Shown here in pieces: positions 10,845-21,595 of a stretch of DNA of 64,000 bases. Every line of letters starts with the position of its first letter. Position 1 is the stretch's first letter. Made by a program: the position numbers and the translations under genes. Under the pieces are notes generated by a model, which did no database searches, had not been told where the DNA came from, and saw nothing but the letters and a program-made list of their open reading frames with translations. Source of the stretch: Cordilura impudica (taxonomy: Eukaryota; Arthropoda; Insecta; Diptera; Scathophagidae); the NCBI GenBank assembly GCA_963682025.1, contig OY821518.1, forward strand, positions 11,188,600 through 11,252,599, given 5' to 3'.

Positions 10845-12541
10845 TCAAAAGGCAAGGACATACCCATAAATTAAAATTTTAATAACAATGCAAGCAGACA
10901 TATTTTGTTTAGTTTTGCCATAAAGAGAATAAATTAAAATTTTTTCATAAACAATTAAGAAAACGTAAAAATTATTTGGTTTATTAAATAAAATATATAA
11001 ATAGATTAAAATTTTTCTGGTACTAAACGGCAGCGTCTCTATTGCGAAAAAGTTCAGGTACATTATCTTGAAGAACTGGCAAATCCGTATAATTGGATCA
11101 TGAAAACGAAATATCTGATTCAGCTTCTCAACATCATCGATATAAAGTGGTTCATCATTCGGATGCATTCTTGCATAAACCAAACCTCTGTTTGTAAAGG
11201 CAGATGAGACTAACTTCTGTTTTTTAAACGATGAGCTAGTAGAACAATTCGATGATTTTCAGGTGTTCATTGACATAAAAAGGATTTTGACTGTCAAACC
11301 CAATTAAATTTAATCGTAACACATCGTTTTTAGCCTTAGTAAATGAAGTTATTGTTTTTAACATAAAATTCCTTTCATACGGACATTTAAATCTTACAAT
11401 GATTGCGGCATCATAATCTTTTCTAATGTATTTATTTTGTTGAATATTTTGTTTTTTTCTGTTAACTTTATTAATTTTAACACGGTAAATAGTTTTAATA
11501 TTTGGTGGAGTAATATTTACGACTTCACATAATTTAAAGTACATTTCATAGAGATCTTCGCTTTCCTTGCGAATATCATATGCCACTATCGAATTTTCTT
11601 GTTTCCTAGCATAGTTTTTTAGGGACACGATTTCATTTTTTAAATATTCTGTCTCATTTTGTAGCGCTTTTATTTGTTCCGCAGCTGTATTTTTTACTTC
11701 TTGCACAACATTTTCTAATGTAGTTACTCCTTCAGTAATTTTGCTCATTTCACTCTTTGTTTTGTTAAAATTTTATCTATCTCATTTAATATGGTGTTCA
11801 CACTTCGATATTTTGAGGTGTTTTAGCTCATGTTTTGCAAAACAAAACACAGTCGTTCACACTTGATTTACTGTGTTTAAGTTAAACATTTCAGCAGATT
11901 GAACAGCTGTTTCAAAAATAAAAAACAATTGAAAAGTTATAAAATTTTGAAAATTGATAAAAATAATATCATTAAATTGGCGGCCAACTACTTAAATTAT
12001 ATTAATGATGAAATTATCAATATAGATGCGTTATTTTAATTTTTGTATTGTAATTTGTATTGTATTTTTTTGATTGTAATTCCACTTTAATAGTAACGTT
12101 AAAAAAACAAGGATGCCAACTTGGCAAAAATGAGAAATATTGCACTGAACATGCGCAAAGTTAAATACAACTCTGTCATATTTTCGGTTTTTGAGGTGTT
12201 TAAGATTTAAACATCTCAATTGAGATGTTTAGCCAAACGAAAAAATGTATGAGTGAACATCTCAATTTGACTTGTTTATCGCATAAACACTAAACACTTC
12301 GCTAAACACTTAAGTGTGAACGCCATATAAGACACGATCTTCACTTTCACGACACACCGTTTGCATCATTGCTTGTAATTGATCAGTTAGTTTATCACAA
12401 CGTTTGTCTATTATTTGTAATATTTTGACTGATGACTCTCAGTATGTGATAACCGAAGAGTTTTTGGCGTATTCTCAGTTACAGAATTTTACAAAACTTC
12501 TCTTAACCGTTTTTGCGCGGGAGTAGTTAAACTTTCCATTG
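10845..12541 (-). pseudogene. LINE ORF1-like nucleic-acid-binding protein, split by a MITE
   Basis: The minus-strand frame starts with ATG at 12541 (MESLTTPAQKRLREVL), meets a stop near 12488 and a frameshift near 12425, and continues as KRCDKLTDQLQAMMQTVCRE to 12331. There a 538-bp MITE interrupts. Removing the MITE and one TAA brings the frame directly into the piece at 11748-11236. That 170-codon piece is a coiled coil (about residues 1-50) followed by a domain ending in NPFYVNEHLKI. This resembles the C-terminal domain of insect LINE ORF1 proteins that is related to baculovirus FP protein. A further frameshift near 11225 leads to RGLVYARMHPNDEPLYIDD (11180-11090). The upstream sequence (12545-12600) looks like 5' UTR. 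It could be ORF1 of the same LINE as 6857-9514. Confidence 0.7.
11790..12327. mobile_element. MITE with ~16-bp TIRs and TAA target duplication (PIF/Harbinger-like)
   Basis: The left terminus is TATGGTGTTCACACTT and the right terminus is the complement of TATGGCGTTCACACTT, one mismatch in 16 bp. TAA flanks both sides (11787-11789 and 12328-12330). Three-base TAA/TTA duplications are the hallmark of PIF/Harbinger elements. Subterminal sequences also pair imperfectly (GTGTTTAGC near both ends). No coding capacity. It interrupts the ORF1-like frame of the surrounding LINE. Confidence 0.82.
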
Positions 12542-12924
12542 TTGTTGTGCTATCTAGTTGAGTGATTTTAATGATTTTTTTGGTATTTTTACTTTTGTTT
12601 TTATTTTGGCTTCTTAGCTTTGTTTTATATATTAATTTATTTTAAGAGTTACACAAGTAATATGTATACTCTTAGATTGCTGTTTATGATTGCTTTAGAA
12701 TATTATTTTGCGTTGATTTCTTAACAAGATGAAAACAACTTGGAAATAACAACTTGGAAATAATTTTGATTATTTATGTTCATACAAATTGCACATTAAT
12801 TAAAAATGAGTATTAGTTCTTATTTTGCGTATTACAGTAAGAAAGTTATTATTTTGTTCATAGGAAGTATAGATTTTAGATTTTAATGGAGCACTATTAA
12901 AATACGTCCGACTCGCAAGACTGT
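12542..12924. other. Presumed LINE 5' UTR and AT-rich spacer
   Basis: The part next to 12541 is the leader of the minus-strand ORF1-like gene; beyond about 12620 I see only AT-rich sequence with no supportable feature. Confidence 0.35.
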
Positions 12925-13240
12925 CTTTGTCAAAAATAAAAAATTAAAAATGAAAATCGCAAAATGAAGAAACAAAAATGAAAAATAAAAAATGAAAAAC
13001 GGAAAATGTAAAACGAAAAATTAATACCCATATAACTTATTAGTCCTGTACCGTAATTATAGGAATAATTTCTCTTATTGTACAGGAATGCACAATAAAT
13101 AAATAAAAATCAAATGAAATTAAATTGCTATAAGTGATACATAGATGAAGTTTTCTGTTTGATTTTAAAAAAGTGTCATAAAAAAATCTTTAATGACTAG
13201 ATGTTTACACATCTCCCCTGTGATCGGACGCACATGCTTT
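12925..13240 (-). repeat. Element X, copy 2 (short core plus left arm)
   Basis: A short A-rich core (12930-13025) is followed by a spacer and, at 13125-13235, the left arm in reverse orientation: GATACATAGATGAAG, GTTTGATTTTAAAAAAGTG, ACTAGATGTTTACACATCTC and CCCCTGTGATCGGACGCACA. The arm matches those at 25.45-25.59, 28.98, 30.46 and 52.9 kb. Confidence 0.75.
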
Positions 13241-15819
13241 TTTTTCTTGCCTATTCGATTTTCGAATGTTAGTGACCAATACAATTACATTTTAATAAAT
13301 TCATAAGGTTTTTAAAATTTCAGCAAAACCGTCTCTATTTCTCGCCTCGCTTAGAAGATTTCCTACATCTCGGATACCAGTCCACGCCTGAATATTTTGA
13401 AGCCATGTTATTTCCCTTCTGCCTCTTGCTCTCGTAATAACTTGTAACAGCCTATATTTTGGGTTTTTTTGTTTTTTTTTTTTTGTTAACCAACACTCAG
13501 GGGATGCCCCCTACAAATGCAGTGCATTGTGTTGATTTCAGGAAAATAGTTTATGGGAAGGAGGAAAGAGGGAGTAATGTTTGTGGATATTTGACTTAAA
13601 TTTTATTAGATTATAACTGTCAGGAAAGATCTCTGCGGGGAGTTTATTCCACATACGGCTAGTTCGACTGATAAACGAATTCTCTCTGTAATGCGTCGTG
13701 CGGTCAACTGGACAATAGACTACAAACGGATGTGATCTACTAGAGAAGCGGGTAGAGCGAACCGAAACTCGGGCACTTGGAATAAGTTCGCTAATCTCAG
13801 AAGAACATTTCCCATGGTAATATCTATAGAACAGTGCTACACAACCCACATTCCGACGGTGTTCCAATGAGTCAATAGAATTGTATACCCTACTGTCATT
13901 GATGAGCGCCAACGCCCTCCTTTGCACACGGTCCAGTAGCTCCAAAATAGACTTTGAAGTTCCTGCCCATATATGGGAGTTGTATTCCATTTTCGGTCGG
14001 ATGTAAGTGGTATAGATTTTAAGGAGATCAGAAGGAGTGAAGTAATTTCTACACCGTTTTAGAAAACCAAGACACTTGAGTGCTTCTTTCGACACTTGAA
14101 AAACATGCTCGTTCCAACGAACATCACATTGAATTCTCATGCCCAGAACATCAAGAGTATCCGACTCCTCAATACCTATACCACCCATATATACAGATGA
14201 CATTGTTGAATCCATACAACACTGAGTCCTCAGCGCATTAAAATCAACCCTATTCGCTGTACCCCACTCGAAGTTTGTTAACAGGTCTTGATTGAGTGTG
14301 TTATTCATTGTCCGCCTTTTGCCCCCAACCTCCAAGAGGCTTGGCCTACAATTAAAGGAAAATGAATGACAAATGCTGCTGTCATCTGCGAAAGAGTATA
14401 TAGAGTTAAAAGTTTGGCCAAGAAGGTCGTTCAGAAAGATAAGGAAAAGAGAAGGAGAAAGAACAGAACTTTGGGGTACCCCTGAATTAAGCTGAAACTC
14501 ATTAGATGAGACCCCATCAATAACAACACGTATGGTTCGGTCACTGAGTAAACTCGATATAAATCGAGAGAAGTCATTACCGACCCCAAATGCAATAAGC
14601 TTTGATATCAATGCACCGTGCCATACACGGTCGAATGCCTTGGAAATATCCAGAGCAACCACTTTTCTTTCGCCAAAATTGCGAATGGATCGAAAGTAGA
14701 GCTAACAGGTATCCCGTGGAACGATTTCTACGGAAGCCATACTGTCGATCATTAAGAAGTGAGTTGGCCTCTAGGTAGTTCACAAGGTGGAAATTGATCA
14801 TGCTCTCCATCACTTTTGAGAGCGCAGAGCAGATTGCAATTGGACGGTAATTTTCAGGGTTATTAGCCGCACCCTTTTTAGGGATTGGCTGGACATTAGC
14901 AACCTTCCAGCAAGAAGGAAAGACTCCCGCACGGTACGAAAGGCTGAAAAGGTTGGCCAATGGACTGGCTAGCACCGAAGAGCACTGTTTCAGCACCAGT
15001 GCTGGTATACCATCCGGTCCCGGAGACCGGATAATATGGCCCAAATATGCTCTCTTTCATCTTTTTATAGTGGGGACAAGTTCTCTAACGCGGTGAACTT
15101 TTCTTAAGACTTTCGCTGTGCGATATAAAGTGGGTCGATGTTATTTTGAGTATCCTTCGATAAATCTAGATTTCGAAGGTCTCCAGTCTCTTCATGTCCA
15201 CTGCTTTAATGGTACATGCCTCTATTGCATATAGTAGGACTGACCATACCTATCATAAATCTTAACTTCGTTTCAAAATTAATGTCATGGCTAGTGAAAA
15301 ATTTTTTATATTTAAAAAAAGCGTCTCTTACCATTTCGATACGGTATCTTATTTCATTTGAACCATCTCATTTGTCATTGAGCATAACCCTGAGACGGAT
15401 ACATGAAAAATTTTTTCGGAGTAGATATTCAATAATAATGGAGACAATATACAGCGTTGTCTGACTCCTCAGGAAATTATTATATTTTCCGTCAGCCCAC
15501 CGTTGATATCTACTTGCGTTGGTTGATGCCATTACAGGCTCCTAATGCATCTAATTTCCTTGTCGTCTATGGACATAAGAATTTCCATCGACATGCACTG
15601 TGCCGAAAGCTCTTTCGTAATCAACAAAGCATAAGAAAACGTCCTTCTGTGCATTTCTGCATTTCTGAACCAATACTTGTACAGCAAAAAGTGCTTTGCG
15701 TGTGCCCATTCCTTCTTTAAAGCCAAACTGAGATGAGCCCATTGCCTTCTCGCATTTTTCATAAATTCTGGAGTGAATTATTCTGAGGAATATTTTGAGG
15801 GCATGGCTCATTAGGCTGA
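13241..15819 (-). pseudogene. RTE-type LINE ORF remnant, split by a nested LINE
   Basis: The upstream half (15819-15023, minus) reads MSHALKIFLRIIHSRIYEKC, SSQFGFKEGMGTRKALF and FLCFVDYERAF, the reverse transcriptase of RTE-type elements. It then passes through RIEMVRDAFFKYKKFFTSHD near 15350-15280 and ends at AYLGHIIR near 15025. The remainder resumes at about 13462: NPKYRLLQV, then ITRARGRREITWLQNIQ and AWTGIRDVGNLLSEARNR, ending with a stop near 13308. These are the standard C-terminal motifs of RTE ORFs in their usual order. Several frameshifts and stops are present. It is 5'-truncated where Helitron copy A begins at 15822. The interrupting LINE sits between LGHIIR and NPKYRLLQ. Confidence 0.85.
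13463..15025 (-). pseudogene. Non-LTR retrotransposon RT fragment inserted in the RTE element
   Basis: The minus-strand copy is 5'-truncated in the RT domain at PGPDGIPALVLKQC (about 15022). It continues through NYRPIAICSALSKVMES and FRRNRST (to 14680), then shifts frame into 14662-13538: motif A LDISKAFDRVWH, then SGVPQSSVLSP and the catalytic box SFADDSSI. The C-terminus contains YTTYIRPKMEYNSHIWAG and SRMWNKLPAEIFPDS. The normally invariant PQG is PQS here, and the expected Y of YADD is F; with the frameshift this suggests inactivity. The 3' UTR carries a GGGGGCATCCCC hairpin near 13502-13513 and an A-rich tail at 13465-13487. Related 3' ends occur at 38.15 and 55.6 kb. Confidence 0.88.
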
Positions 15820-15821
15820 TA

Positions 15822-16133
15822 TTTTACCAACCATATATTACTTGGAAGGTATTTCTTTTTAGCTGTTTTGCAGATTTACAGATTTTAAATTTTTTTCCTT
15901 TATTTTGAGTAAATTGCATTTAAAGTTGCTACTAACACATACTTAAAATTATGCAATGCTATATGTGTGTTAACTAAATTTGTTAATGTGTTTGTAATAA
16001 AAATGAGTTTGCTTTTTTGTGCTGATTTGTGAATTGGCTATAATAGATAAGCATACCTTTAGGGTTTTTATTTAATGAAAAAATAAAATTTCCTAGAATT
16101 TGCACTCGAATTTCGAGGGCTGGAATCTGCTAG
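15822..16133 (+). mobile_element. Helitron-like element, copy A (5'-truncated)
   Basis: Shares with the full copies the internal GTATTTCTTTTTAGC and TTTATTTTGAGTAAATTGCA segments, the alternating TGTGTTAACTAAATTTG block and GAATTGGCTATAAT. It ends with the CTCGAATTTCGAG hairpin followed by CTAG at 16130-16133 and then T. The 5' end is missing; it starts directly against the RTE remnant. Confidence 0.85.
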
Positions 16134-16560
16134 TTGTGTATTAATAGGCTTGTATATAATTTTTCCGGTAGTATTTTTGTGAAAAAAAATTTTTTTTAAA
16201 ACTAATTTTGATGTCAAAGGTTTTTTGTGTGAAATGCTTTTTCTTAAAATTTTTTTTCGTAAAATTTTTTTCCCACCAAAAAATTTTTTTTTACAAATGA
16301 AAAATTAAAAAAATCTTCAGTCAGCCATAATTAACTAGAATTTTTTTTATTTTTTGTAAGAAAAAAATTTGAAAAGAAATTTTTTTACAGAAAAATTTTT
16401 TTTTTTGTATTTTTTTACAAAAAATAATTTTTTTTTAATTGAAAAAAAAAAAAAAAAATTCGAGTAAATTATGGCTGGCGGAAGATTTGTTTTTGTATAT
16501 TTTTTTCAATGAATATTAGTTTACTATATTTTTTGGACTTATATTATTTTTGTGAGGGTG
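16134..16560. other. A/T-homopolymer-rich spacer
   Basis: Dominated by runs of A and T with imperfect inverted matches such as GAAAAAAAATTTTTTTT. A similar composition flanks Helitron copy B at 17.85-18.07 and 18.46-18.61 kb. No coding signal seen. Confidence 0.5.
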
Positions 16561-16900
16561 TAATGTAGAGAGGGTATAGTAAGTCGGTTTGTTATTCTGT
16601 TTGCATCGCATCGAAAAATTAGTTTGCGATCCCATAAATTAAATATATTCTGGAGCCATATAATAATTTGAGTCGATATAGCGATGTTTGTTTATCCTTC
16701 CATCTCTCTATCCTCCTAATTTTCCGTTTTTCTGTCTGTCTGTCCGTCCGTCTGTTGAATCCACGCTCATTCACCAACGGAACCCACTACCTGGGTAAGG
16801 TGAAGATAATATTGTTGCTTGTTATTTCGAACAGGTTCATATTTAAAATGGGGCAAATCGGGCATCGCTGTGCCAAGTTATGGTGTATATAGAGATACTT
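16560..16900 (+). repeat. Interspersed repeat with (CTGT)(CCGT) run
   Basis: Contains GGGTATAGTAAGTCGG, ATTTGAGTCGATATAGCG and then CTGTCTGTCTGTCCGTCCGT at 16731-16750, followed by TGTTGAATCCACGC. A GGTATA start, a GTCGATATAG box and a CCGTCC run is a layout shared with the Y elements here and common in fly intergenic repeats. No coding frame of note. Confidence 0.5.
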
Positions 16901-17089
16901 TTAAAAATTGTACAAATACAGTGTGTTTTGTTATAACAATTTAGTATAAAGTGTTTTTTGCGTCACAATTTTTTTTATAAACATTTTTGTGCCTAAAATA
17001 CATCAAACAAATTGTGGCTGAATAAAGATTTTCTTCAATATGTATATCTTTTTTTTTGCAATGAAAATTATTTCCTGAACTCCTTCTTT

Positions 17090-17820
17090 TAACTCATACT
17101 CTCTATTTGTCACAGACAGACAGTCTGTCCGCCATGAGACAACACCATTCCCCTCATCCAATTGATCTAAAACTTGGCCCATAACCATAGGCTTGTTGTG
17201 ACTATAGATTAATTTTGGTGTAGTCATGCACAGTCACGCATAGTCACGCACAGTTACGGAGTGCTTTATCCGATCGCTCTGAAATTTGGTCGATAAACTT
17301 GCTGTGACAAAAGATTTACTTTGACATAGTCACACGCAGTCACGCATGGTCACTCACAGTCACGGAGTGATCTACATGTCATTTACCCTCATCTGATCGA
17401 TCTGAAATTTGGTCGATATACTTGCTGTAAAGAAAGATCAATTTCGAAATAGTCACGCGCAGTCACCGATAGATTAATACCTCACTTTCTCTCATCCGCT
17501 CTATTTGAAAATTTGTACATAAACTTTTTGTGGCCAAAGATTAATTATAAGATAGTCACACACAGTCACGGATTGATTTAAACCCAATTTCCCCTCATCC
17601 AGTCATTCTGAAACTTAGTCCACAGACTTGTTGTCACCAAATAATAACTTAGAGATAATCACGTATAGTCACGCCCAGTCACGGAGTGATTTAAGTCCCA
17701 TTTTCCCTCATCCAATCAATCTAAAACTTGATCCATAGACTTGTTGTGACCAAAGATTAATTTTAAAATAGTCACGCAAAGTCACGCACAATCGCAGAGA
17801 GATTTAAAACTCATATGCAT
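17090..17820. repeat. ~110-bp tandem repeat, about 6 copies
   Basis: Units contain CCCTCATCCAATC, TCTGAAACTTGGTCCATA, GACTTGTTGTGACCAAAG and one or more AGTCACGCACAGTCACGG boxes. The CTTGTTGTGAC-like motif recurs near 17191, 17299, 17421, 17524, 17627 and 17740 (spacing 103-122 bp). The AGTCACGCA sub-box is itself repeated 1-4 times per unit, giving two levels of repetition. No coding evidence. Confidence 0.85.
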
Positions 17821-18080
17821 AAGGAAAGAAAGAGTTTTAATAAAAACTCTGTTTATATGGGTTAGATTATTTTATATAATTTTTCATAACGTTACTTTTG
17901 TTAACGATTTTTTTAACTCATTTTGGCGTCAAAATTTTTCTGATATAAAAGCTCTATTCTAAAATTTTTTTCTTTCATTTTTTTTTTTGCCAAAAAATAT
18001 TTTCCCAGCAAAATATTTATTTTCCAAAAATGAAAATAATAATAATAATAAAAATTGAGTAAATTGCGACTGATTGCAGA

Positions 18081-18458
18081 TCTATAATATTAATCGGCTA
18101 GGCGATTTCTTGTGACTGATGATTTGTTCTACCGTTTTATCCCGATTTTGACCAAACGTATATTATTTGAGAGGTATTTCTTTTTAGCCGTTTTGCAGAT
18201 TTACAGATTTTGAAATTTTTTCCTTTATTTTGAGTAAATTGCATTTAAAATTGCTACTAACACACACATAAAACTATACATTGCTATGTGTGTGTTTATT
18301 CAATTTGTTAATGTGTTTGTAATAAAAATGAGTTTGTTTTTTTGTGATGATTTGTGAATTGGCTATAATTGATTAGCATACTTTTAGGATCTTTATTTAA
18401 TGAAAAAATAAAACTTCCTAGAATTTGCGCTCGAATTTCGAGGGCTGGGATCTTCTAG
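18081..18458 (+). mobile_element. Helitron-like element, copy B (complete, 378 bp)
   Basis: It starts TCTATAATATTAATCGG after an A and ends with the hairpin CTCGAATTTCGAG (18450s region) plus CTAG at 18455-18458 followed by T. This is the TC...CTRR structure with insertion between A and T, without terminal inverted repeats or target duplication. There is no Rep/helicase coding region, so it is non-autonomous (DINE/HINE-like). It is the best plus-strand reference for this family here, with copy D. Confidence 0.9.
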
Positions 18459-20030
18459 TTTTTAATATTGTGTTTGCAATGACTATTATTTTTAAACTAT
18501 TTTTATCTATAACATTATTTTTTTGAACGATTTTTTGAAATATTTTTTGGCCCCAGGCTTTTTTTTTTGCGTAATACCCTCTTTCTTAAAATTTTTCCCA
18601 AATAAGTACAGAGATAGCAAAAAGATAACCTAATAAGGCCTATCATATTTCAAGGCAATGTCGAAAAAAACTTATTTTTTATGGTTTTATACTGATATGT
18701 TAAGAACACTTAACACAGGCGATTATTTTTTCAAGCAAATATTGTTGCTAAATATTTAATTTACTTAATAAAATTGTATAGGGTATATTGTGGTCGATCT
18801 TTTTCAGTAACTCTTCGATTAAATATTCAAATAAATATTCTCTTTTAGTCCATTTATGTATAAATCGCATGTATATTGGCACTTTAGTTTCCTTTGTTCC
18901 TTCAGCGTTGTGCAAATAATTTGTTCGGCTTTGTTTGCAGATTGTTGTTAACTCACATGTAGATTATAGGAAGCATTGTATGAGTACGGGTATTAAAAAA
19001 AGGAAAATATATATAAAAAAAAGAGGTTATTTTTGCCCTAAATTATTATGATTAATTGCAGTAATTTAAAGAACACAAGAACGGATTAAAGATTTTCTTA
19101 ATTTGAAATGGTACTTTATTCAGATCTATGATAACAATAGTGAAGAATGATAAGGTAAACTAACCATAAAAGAAATCGATATATCATAGTTAACAATTTA
19201 ATTCTTAAAATATTTAAAATTTTTATTATAATTCTTAAAAAACTACAAACTGTTTTGTCATGCTGCTTTTATCGAGTTTTGGGCCAAATATTAAATTTAA
19301 AGCATAATTTTCTTTATTTTTTTTTTCTGTCGAAAAAACGAAACCCTAATAATACCTTCCTAATATTTGTTTTGTTGTTATTTCAACATTCTGCCAGCGT
19401 ACGTGTTACTGCAGTAGAAACATGTGCAAAACCATAAAATAAACAAATGTTAAAAAAACGAACGAATAAAGAAAGAAAAAAAGGTCAGGTCATAAGGAGC
19501 CTAAGGGTGCGGTAGGGATACATCTACATAAAAGGTGAATTTGTTTAATAGAGTTAGTTAAAAGAAAAACAGTTTTCGTTTAACATTTCTTTTTTTCCAT
19601 TGTTTTTTTTTTTTCATTTTAATAATAACTCTATTTGAAAAATGTGCGCAGCATATTATGAAAAACGAAAAAAAATATATCGTACCAACAGAATGAAATG
19701 AAGGAAATTTAACATTTTTATAATAAAATCAAAGTTGTTTTTAAAGCCAGTGGAAAATTTAACCCTAAAAAAATATTATAAAGACAAAGTGGCAATGCTG
19801 AAAATAAGATCGGCCTTGCAGTCTGATTTTCCGGCTATTTTACAAATGTAAAAAGTCTCTAAAAAGATTTATATTATTTTAGCTGAATTTTTTCAGAAAA
19901 AATTTTTTTTCGCAAGATGAGTTTGGCATTAAAAGTAATTGTTTTTACTCTTATACATTTCGTTTAAGAAAACTGTACGCAGTGAAAACTCTTTAGCTAC
20001 GGGCGCCCGGAATTTGTCTATTATTGAAAA
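18459..20030. other. AT-rich stretch, no gene seen
   Basis: Short open frames only, the longest about 60 codons and without recognisable motifs. No repeat family that I can match elsewhere in the window, apart from general poly(A)/poly(T) runs. Confidence 0.5.
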
Positions 20031-20191
20031 ATGTGCTCCTATGAGAAGGTGCAATAAAAAATGACGTTAAATCCAACAAACTATTGAAAATTGATTCATG
20101 GCATCTCAACTAGTGCTTATTTCGTGAATGGTAACACTTAGCTCATGTCTGATTTGACAGATAATTAGTTTTATCCTACCGCTGAACGAAT

Positions 20192-21267
20192 ATGGTTGTG
20201 TATACGCTTGAACAACGCTGGGAAATATTGCGACATTACTTTGAAAATCATGGTAATGTTGCAGAATGTGTGCGAAAATCGAGTACGGATTTTGGAAGAA
20301 GAGAAGCACCATCAGCTCCGTATGTTCGTTATCTTGTGAGAAAAATTTAAAGAAACTGGCATCCTCATCGGTAAACCAAAGCGTGAAAAGCCAAAAACAG
20401 TGCGTACACCCGAGAATATTGCTGCTGTTGCAGAAAGTGTGCGTGAAGCGCCATCAACATCAATTCACCGTCGTTCTCAAGAATTGAACATTTCGGAGGC
20501 ATCATTCAGACGAATTTTGCATAAAGACCTTGGCATGACGCCATACAAAGTCCAATTGGTTCAGGAGTTGAAGCCAACTGACCATCTAATGCGTATTCGC
20601 TTCGCTAAGTGGGCCTGCGATCGACTTACAGAAGATGCCGAAAAAATCATCTTTTCAGATGAAGCTCATTTTGATCTTGGCAGGTATGTAAACAAGCAAA
20701 ATTGTCGCATTTGGGGCACAGAAACCCGCACGCATACATTGAAAAGCCGATACACCCAAAACGAGTCACTGTTTGGTGCGGATTTTGTTCCAGAGGCATA
20801 ATTGGGCCATTTTTCTTCGAAAATGAGCAAGGAGTGGCCGTTACAGTCAATGACGATCGTTATCGGGCCATGTTGAATGAATTTTTGTCCACAAAAATTG
20901 AAGAGGAGGATATTGGCAACATTTGGTTTCAACAGGACGGCGCTACGTGCCACACAGCCGAAGCTACACTCGATGTTTTGCGCCCTGTTTTTGAAGATCG
21001 CATTATCAGCCGCAGAGCTGATGTCGTTTGGCCACCTCGGAGTTGCGATTTGACACCGTTGGACTATTATTTGTGGGGTGCCCTCAAAGATAAGTGTTAC
21101 GCCAACAAGCCAGAGACAATTGACGCTTTAAAGGACAATATTCGTGAGCCATTGGTGAAATACAGCTGCACACAATCGATGATGTGCTTAAAGATTGGAC
21201 TGATTGTGTAGGCTACTGCATGGCCGGCCAAGGCAGCCATTTGAATGAAATTATTCTCCATTATTAA
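20192..21267 (+). pseudogene. Tc1/mariner-superfamily transposase with three frameshifts
   Basis: Starts at ATG 20192 (VVYTLEQRWEILRHYF), with an N-terminal helix-turn-helix region. A one-base loss near 20345 breaks the frame before RTPENIAAVAESVREAP; a second shift near 20722 separates FSDEAHFDLG from NPHAYIEKPIHPKR; a third near 21150 breaks the C-terminus (final HLNEII, stop at 21267). All three catalytic aspartates are visible: SDEAHF, WFQQDGATCH, and RSCDLTPLDYYLWG. Thirty-six residues separate the second and third D, longer than the 34 of classic mariner. The total is close to the ~350 residues usual for the family, so the copy is nearly full-length but dead. Confidence 0.92.
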
Positions 21268-21353
21268 CCGGAAGGATTGTACTTTCAAGTAAAAAAAGAA
21301 ATTTGAGATAATATTAAGTAGTTTTTTTTATAGCATTTTCAAAAAAAAAAAAA

Positions 21354-21370
21354 GTTATTTGGCGGACCCT
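21354..21370 (+). repeat. Right terminal repeat of the mariner-like element
   Basis: GTTATTTGGCGGACCCT lies about 90 bp after the transposase stop, preceded by an A-run and followed by TATATATA, consistent with a TA target. No matching AGGGTCCGCC left end is found upstream of 20192, so the left terminus appears lost. Confidence 0.6.
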
Positions 21371-21595
21371 TTATATATAAAAAGTGCAATATGTGGAATG
21401 TACAAACCACACATCATACAGGACAACTCTTACGAAACTGATAAAAAAGGAAATTTGAAGTATAAATGGAAATCAAAATTTGCATGTTAAATACGAGTAT
21501 AGTATTAATTACAATAAATCTAATGTAACATATTTATCTTTTTTTGGTTAATTTAAAAACAAGCAACAAAAACAGACCATATATGTCTTATATCA

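Noticed and set aside
20647..20953. Minus-strand frames across the mariner transposase
   Set aside because: Shadows of the plus-strand transposase, which has clear catalytic motifs.
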